64,000 bases of DNA, from NCBI GenBank assembly GCA_021432605.1, contig MU271148.1, positions 2,115,362 through 2,179,361 of the forward strand. Reading direction: 5' to 3'. The position numbers and the translations under genes were made by a program. Within the stretch, counting starts at the first letter, position 1, and every line of letters starts with the position of its first letter. The stretch comes from Coniochaeta sp. PMI_546. Lineage: Eukaryota > Ascomycota > Sordariomycetes > Coniochaetales > Coniochaetaceae. The notes under the pieces were generated by a model. The model was given only the letters and a program-made list of their open reading frames with translations. It did not search any database and was not told where the DNA came from. Positions 59,033 to 64,000 of the stretch are shown in pieces.

Positions 59033-61091
59033 CTAGTTGTTCCTGTCGACTGTCCTCTGTGGCTTGTAGTTGGGTATCTCGTCGAACCAGAGCTGGTCCT
59101 CATCGTACTTGTAAGCATGGAACTCCATGCCGTATGGCTTGGGCTCAATCGCAAAGAGCATGCCAAGAGGCACGTCCAGGTCGGCAATGTCGTCTCTCGT
59201 GAGATCCATGAAGTAGGCCATCAGAACTCGGCAAACTGACCGGTGGCCGATGATCAGGAGGTGGTCGGTGATACGCTCGATCTCTCGAACCATATCCCGC
59301 AGCCGGCTGATGACTTGCAGGTAACCCTCGCCGCCAACGCCGGGATAGATGTAAGATAGCTTGTCCCTGAGTCGCTTCTCGTACTCCTCGGGGTATTTCT
59401 TGGCGATTTCCTCGTACGTCATGCCCTCGAAGATGCCGGCGTTGAGCTCATTCAACATCTCCCACGCCTTCACGTCGTAGTCGTCATCCGCGTCAAAGTA
59501 TTCGGCCGTCTGGACGCTGCGCTTGAGCATCGAGGTCCACACGCAGAAGTTTTTGTCGTCCAACTCCTTATTAAGCTCTGGATACGGAGGTGTATGGTCG
59601 CCCGGCTGCGGCGGGAACGACGCCATCGCGATCTTGTTCTTCTGGTGGACCAGCCACTCCTTCCGTTTGTGCGTGATGAAGCGGTAGAGCGCCAGACCAT
59701 AAAAATGGCCGCGCTCGGTCAATTCGGAATCACCGCCTAGTTTGAGCTGCAGGTTGTCGACGCTCATTCCGTGTCGCGTAATCCAAATCTGTCTCGGTGA
59801 CAAGTTGAAGGTGTCGAGATAGGAGGCTATGCCTCCGCTAAGGAAGCCCGTCAGACGATGATGAACGATCTTCCGTCCGACGTCGATCATCTGGATGTAC
59901 TGCAGGTCGTTATCCTCCTCCCATTTGCCGAGCGGCTCATAGGCGCTCTCGTAGGCCTTTACCCGCTCCTTGAAATCCGCCAGAGACTGCACTGGATCCT
60001 TGTCCTTGTAGTCAGGACCGGAGAGCTTCAGACGCATATTTGCCTCGAGTAGCTGTGGCCCGCGTCAGAGATGTCTCCAAAAAACAGTTCACACAGAGCT
60101 TACATTCTGATCATGGCATATGCTCTCAATGAACAAGATGCCTAGCTTGGGCTCTCTGGCTTTGATTCGTTCAACCAGAAGCTTCCGCCGGTGCACAGTG
60201 CTATTCGTTGCATCCAGAATCCCAACCGCGCCTCCCTGAAGCAGGAGATAGTCCAGTAGCTCATCCAGAGTATCAAGCGCCACCTGCTCCCGGAGTTTGG
60301 CCGCGGTTTCATTATGGGGGTCGAAGAACTTTGCCGATTGATCGATCGGCTCCGCATGTTCTGATTCATCCGTCGAGGCGTTGAGATCCAGCTTGGGGGG
60401 CTCCTCGATGGTGGGAATACTCGTTCCGTTGAGGAGAATATCGGCTGCGTGCTCAGGTGTGTCGGTCTGTCTCCGCGCGTGTGAATGTGACGGTTTGTGG
60501 CCGACACCGGCCGCGACACGCCGGCGGTTCCCAACATTGAAAATCCTGCTGTTATGTTGCAGCCATGACAGGTATCGCTGGATTTTCTTCGTCAGGTATG
60601 ACTTGCCACGAGCGGGCAGGCCCACCATGATGATGACCAGTTTTGCGGCCACATCCCTCTCAGCAATCCGGCCGTCAGGAGAAACCCTAGACCTTGTCAT
60701 ACCCGGGATGTTGAGAGTCGTTGCATGAGGCCGAACGCGTGGCGTTGTGCCACCAGAATTCTGCCGCAGAGGCGGGCTGCATCGTTTCAATTAGCAACGC
60801 CCGTGCGAGGTCGATGCAACGCTGTACTCACATTCGAGGTGAACCAGGAGCCGTCGAGGCGTTGCTCAAGGCGTAAGGCGAGTCATAGGCGACGCGGTCC
60901 CGTTTGATGGCCTCGAAGTCGCGCAGCGACTTCAGCGCCTGTGAAATATGGCCATCGGAAGTGAAGGCGGGCGGCGGAAGCGATCCGTCTGGATGCTTCA
61001 CCGCGGGACTCGACCTGTCTGCATTGGGAAGGATGCTCGGCGACGAAGTAGTTGATGTGTTGGCGGACGAGGCTGCAAGATGGTGGCTCAT
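59033..61091 (-). CDS. 6-phosphofructo-2-kinase/fructose-2,6-bisphosphatase
   Basis: Three exons, 61091-60832, 60776-60104 and 60052-59033 (phases 2 and 0); 651 codons. After a disordered Ser-rich N-terminus, the kinase domain starts with the P-loop IMVGLPARGKSYLTKKIQRY (GLPARGKS at about 139-146) and contains GAVGILDATNSTVHRRKLL and ILFIESICHD. The phosphatase (histidine phosphatase) half has IWITRHGMSVDN near 404, LTERGHFYGLALY, AGIFEGMTYEEIAKKYPEE and LLIIGHRSVCRVLMAYFMD. It sets cytosolic fructose-2,6-bisphosphate, the signal balancing glycolysis and gluconeogenesis. Catalytic His residues remain, but residues around them differ from active enzymes (see finding), so kinase activity may dominate. 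The frame is open upstream of the chosen ATG, so a longer N-terminus is possible. Confidence 0.94.
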
Positions 61092-64000
61092 TACCAACTT
61101 TGCGAGATCGCTGGCCTGCGCTTGGCCCGTCTTGCGACCGAGATCTTCTTGGGGAGAAGAAAGGTTAGCCGTGATGTTAAAAGTTGCGCAGTGCGCATAT
61201 GAATTTGTGGTTATGAATAAAGGAAAGGGTGAAATTAAGTCTGGTGAGGTTAGAGACCTTTGATTGGAAATGGCCTGGTGCCGACGAGCGCAGCAGGCAT
61301 GGAAATAATATATGCGTATGCGGAACAGGGCAAGCTCTGACAATGATGTCGATGCACCGTGGACTTTTCAAGTCGAAGGGTCACTGGAGGCGACCAATGA
61401 TGTACGGCCGTTCGGGGTTAGTCCTCCAACTTGTGGGCTAGGAGAGTCCGCCAAGTGGGACCCTACTTGTCGCCCCCTGTCTAGTGGCTCCGGGTACGGC
61501 ACCGATTGCGAGGACTCAACAATTCCAGGTTACACGCCAACAACCACCACCAAAGGTTGGCCTCCAGAGATGTGTAAGTCACCGTGCTGAGGGCAAAGGA
61601 AGGCGCCAAGAAGATCGGCGAGGATGTCTCGGGGATATTCAAAGTTGTAATATCAGCTTCCTTGGCTGATTGCACAGCAATTTGAAGGTTGACGGTTCGT
61701 CAAAGATTGGTGTAAGACTCCGGAGAACGGAGATGTCTCTGGCCTCGTTGAACAATACGTCAGCGATGTACTGTGAATGTGTTGTGGCTCTGCGCAAAGT
61801 GCCGAGAGGAGGCACGAAAACGTTGAAACAGAGGATATGGCTAAGAACGGAATCTTCAGATGAGATGTAATTGTCGATAAATGGATACCGGCCAAGGCAA
61901 GGCTGTGGTTGTCGACTTTGTGCAAGGCAGGTACGCGAGGAAGAGACGGCGCAACAACAAGCAGCATACAACTTGACAAGGAGACGAGTTCTGAGAAAGG
62001 TCAAACTAGAACGAGGGCAAGGGCAGCTGTGCTAAGTAAGATAAGAAAGCAAGGTAGGTATTGAGCAAGGAGTACTTGCGTTTCTGCTTCCCCAGAGACA
62101 AGAAGATTCTCCACGATATTGAATGAGTCACGTTGAAAACCCTATATGTGAATAGGGTAGATCGGCGGGTAGAGACTAGAGGCAGGTAAAATTTGAATCC
62201 TTGGTGGAAACAGTGAAAGAATCATCGCGCGGAGGTGGGACACCGAGGTCAAAATATCGCTCGGTCTTACAACACCGCAATCACCGAGTCCCGCAAAGGC
62301 TTCACAAGTCTCAATCTCGAAATGGGTGTCTAGACTCACTGTGTGTCTGCAGCGTTTGCAGCGGCTGACACCCTATGCGGCTTCAACCTATCCACAGAAC
62401 AGATTTGGCCTCGTTTCATCGGTCGTCTCGTCAATGTTCGCACCGCCCAGAACAGAACCTCAGCGCATACAAGTTCAAGGTGATTTATTCCTGCGCCCGA
62501 CGCGCGTGGACTTTCCTACGGTCCTACCAATTGCGCAATGTCTTTACCCCTCCCTTGCTTGCCTGCATTTGGTTGAGCATGCACGACTAACTCGCCGACC
62601 ACAACCCTGTCTTCAACTGAAACTCCGAAGCATGTCACAAGCCATCGGCTACCTTACCTGTGTATACTAGTGCTCACTGCCAGGCAAGGTAAGCCCGTCA
62701 TCAACTTTTGATCATCGGACATTCGTGGAGAACTGTACTTCCCCTCGCAAAAGATTTCTGTCAGCCACGTCTCGGGTTCTCCTCCGGCTCCTTGAAGCAT
62801 TTTCCAGGTTTGCACAGTATGCAACGGCAAAGGAGCGCACACTGGGTGGACGTGAGGGACCAACCTCCCGATTTGTAGCATAGCCTCGTAATACCCCGAG
62901 ATGGATGCGCTGAATACAAGCTGGATGACGCGGGTAAACCAACCTACATGGACTCAGAAGCGGCAGACCAACAGCTTCGGGCGCCGCCTGTACCCCCACG
63001 CATCGAGACATTCTGCATGTTACACTGCAGGAAGCTCGTTCTTGGCTTACAGCACAACTACAGTACGTACCCACGGCGGGCAGGGGTTCCGGCATGGCTG
63101 GTATTATTAGCCTGGAATGCTAAGGTACTGAGCGAATGAAGCTACGCCCACGTGTAGAGGAGCTGAGCCCTCCGATGATGGCACGGATGGGAAGCAGGAA
63201 CCGGAATCCGGTCAGTGAACCCGAAGATCTTGATCCCCGCACCCAGGCAAGTTCAACAAGCCAAGAGCTGACTGCACTCCAAGCTGTCCTGGTACCATTA
63301 GTCTCCTGTGTACGTGTACAATGGAAGGGCAAGTGCCGGGCGGAGTTAGAGACTCTTGGCGCTTTGGTTCAACTTGCGAATGAAGTCAGAAACATCCGTC
63401 ATATCCGCGATTAGAAGTGCAACGTAGTCAAGAAGACAGAAGGTAAGCAATCGACCACAGCGTCGGCGCTAGACTTGGCCAGTCGGAAGTGAAAAATCGA
63501 CTGTCAGCGCCGGTCTGGAGCCAACTCATGTCGGCAGTACAAAGATATCAAATACGCGTCAAATGGACACCCGAGGAAGTTTGAGAATGGCATTATAACC
63601 AGAAACAGGTCAAGCATGTCTCTCTTCAGGCAGAGCAAGAGGGAAAGAACACAATGAGGCAAGAATGCCAAAGTACGGCATTGCAGCACTTGCCAGTCCA
63701 TCGAAACCTTAGCCTTCGGGAAGTGGCAGTACTCTATAATAGATCTAGACTAAACGCCATCGACGTGGAACACGGATATGACTTGCATGTCAACTATGTT
63801 CTTGTTCTCCATCACTTGAAGGGAAGCTTGTTTGAGTTTGTTCCAGGGGGAAGGGTTACCCCACCGCGACAGCGAAAGATCTGGCGGGGTAGCTCCTTAT
63901 CACTTTCGATAAGAGATCCACGGCAGAAGATCTGCAGGGTTGCAGGGTTGCAGGCAGTTGTGACCGAGCGACAAAATATCTCGGGGTCAAAAAATATTTC
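61092..64000. other. 2.9 kb at the right end without a supported gene
   Basis: Contains the leader and promoter of the PFK-2 gene and then only short frames without recognisable features. ACCTTACC/AAGGTA runs occur at 62051, 62650 and 62684. Confidence 0.45.

Overview
The window is nuclear DNA of a filamentous ascomycete (Pezizomycotina). Support: intron-containing genes with short introns (mostly 50-110 nt) carrying GTRNGT-type donors and CTAAC/CTGAC branch sites; ascomycete-type proteins such as DUF7918, a fungal Zn2Cys6 regulator, a GH128 cell-wall glucanase and LtrA-like membrane proteins; and small Myb/SANT-like genes typical of this group. I saw no transposon, virus-derived element, rRNA, convincing tRNA or CRISPR array. 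Exon borders below were worked out by hand from splice signals and reading-frame arithmetic, without RNA evidence.

Layout. 0.7-2.7 kb: selenoprotein-O family AMPylase (+). 4.0-22.8 kb: a run of loci that each carry a short (about 50-65 residue) helical Myb/SANT-like domain followed by a disordered, charged tail: a 682-aa nuclear protein (-), a 272-aa protein (-), a tandem array of seven start exons with one downstream tail exon (-), a complete 201-aa two-domain-exon paralogue with an AT-hook (-), and 288-aa and 405-aa proteins (+). 23.7-30.3 kb: a 777-aa disordered protein (-) and an 802-aa RD/RE-rich coiled-coil protein (-). 31.4-36.4 kb: housekeeping block with RVB2 (+), LIN1/CD2BP2 (-) and UFD1 (+). 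36.9-42.6 kb: three tandem DUF7918 genes (-), all ending in an IDLT-type motif. 43.4-48.1 kb: RGP1 (+) and a secreted GH128 protein (-). 48.1-52.4 kb: no gene seen. 52.4-61.1 kb: Zn2Cys6 regulator (+), unknown 310-aa protein (+), LtrA-domain membrane protein (-), and a 6-phosphofructo-2-kinase/fructose-2,6-bisphosphatase (-). 61.1-64 kb: no gene seen.

Most notable is the array at 12.66-15.27 kb. Seven successive ATG-starting exons encode related domains. Six of them end in a donor of the same phase at the same homologous codon. The only tail exon I can find completes the last helix (QHLQKLRKK) in frame with all six. This looks like a variable-first-exon/common-tail gene, an architecture best known from UGT1A and protocadherin loci; fused multi-domain products or separate mini-genes are alternatives. 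A second theme is SUMO-like signals: psi-K-x-E sites (often VKQE) recur in the Myb-like proteins, and candidate SUMO-interacting IDLT motifs end the DUF7918 proteins.

The window is therefore part ordinary housekeeping genes and part a locally expanded family of small putative DNA-binding proteins. Links between the two are inference only.
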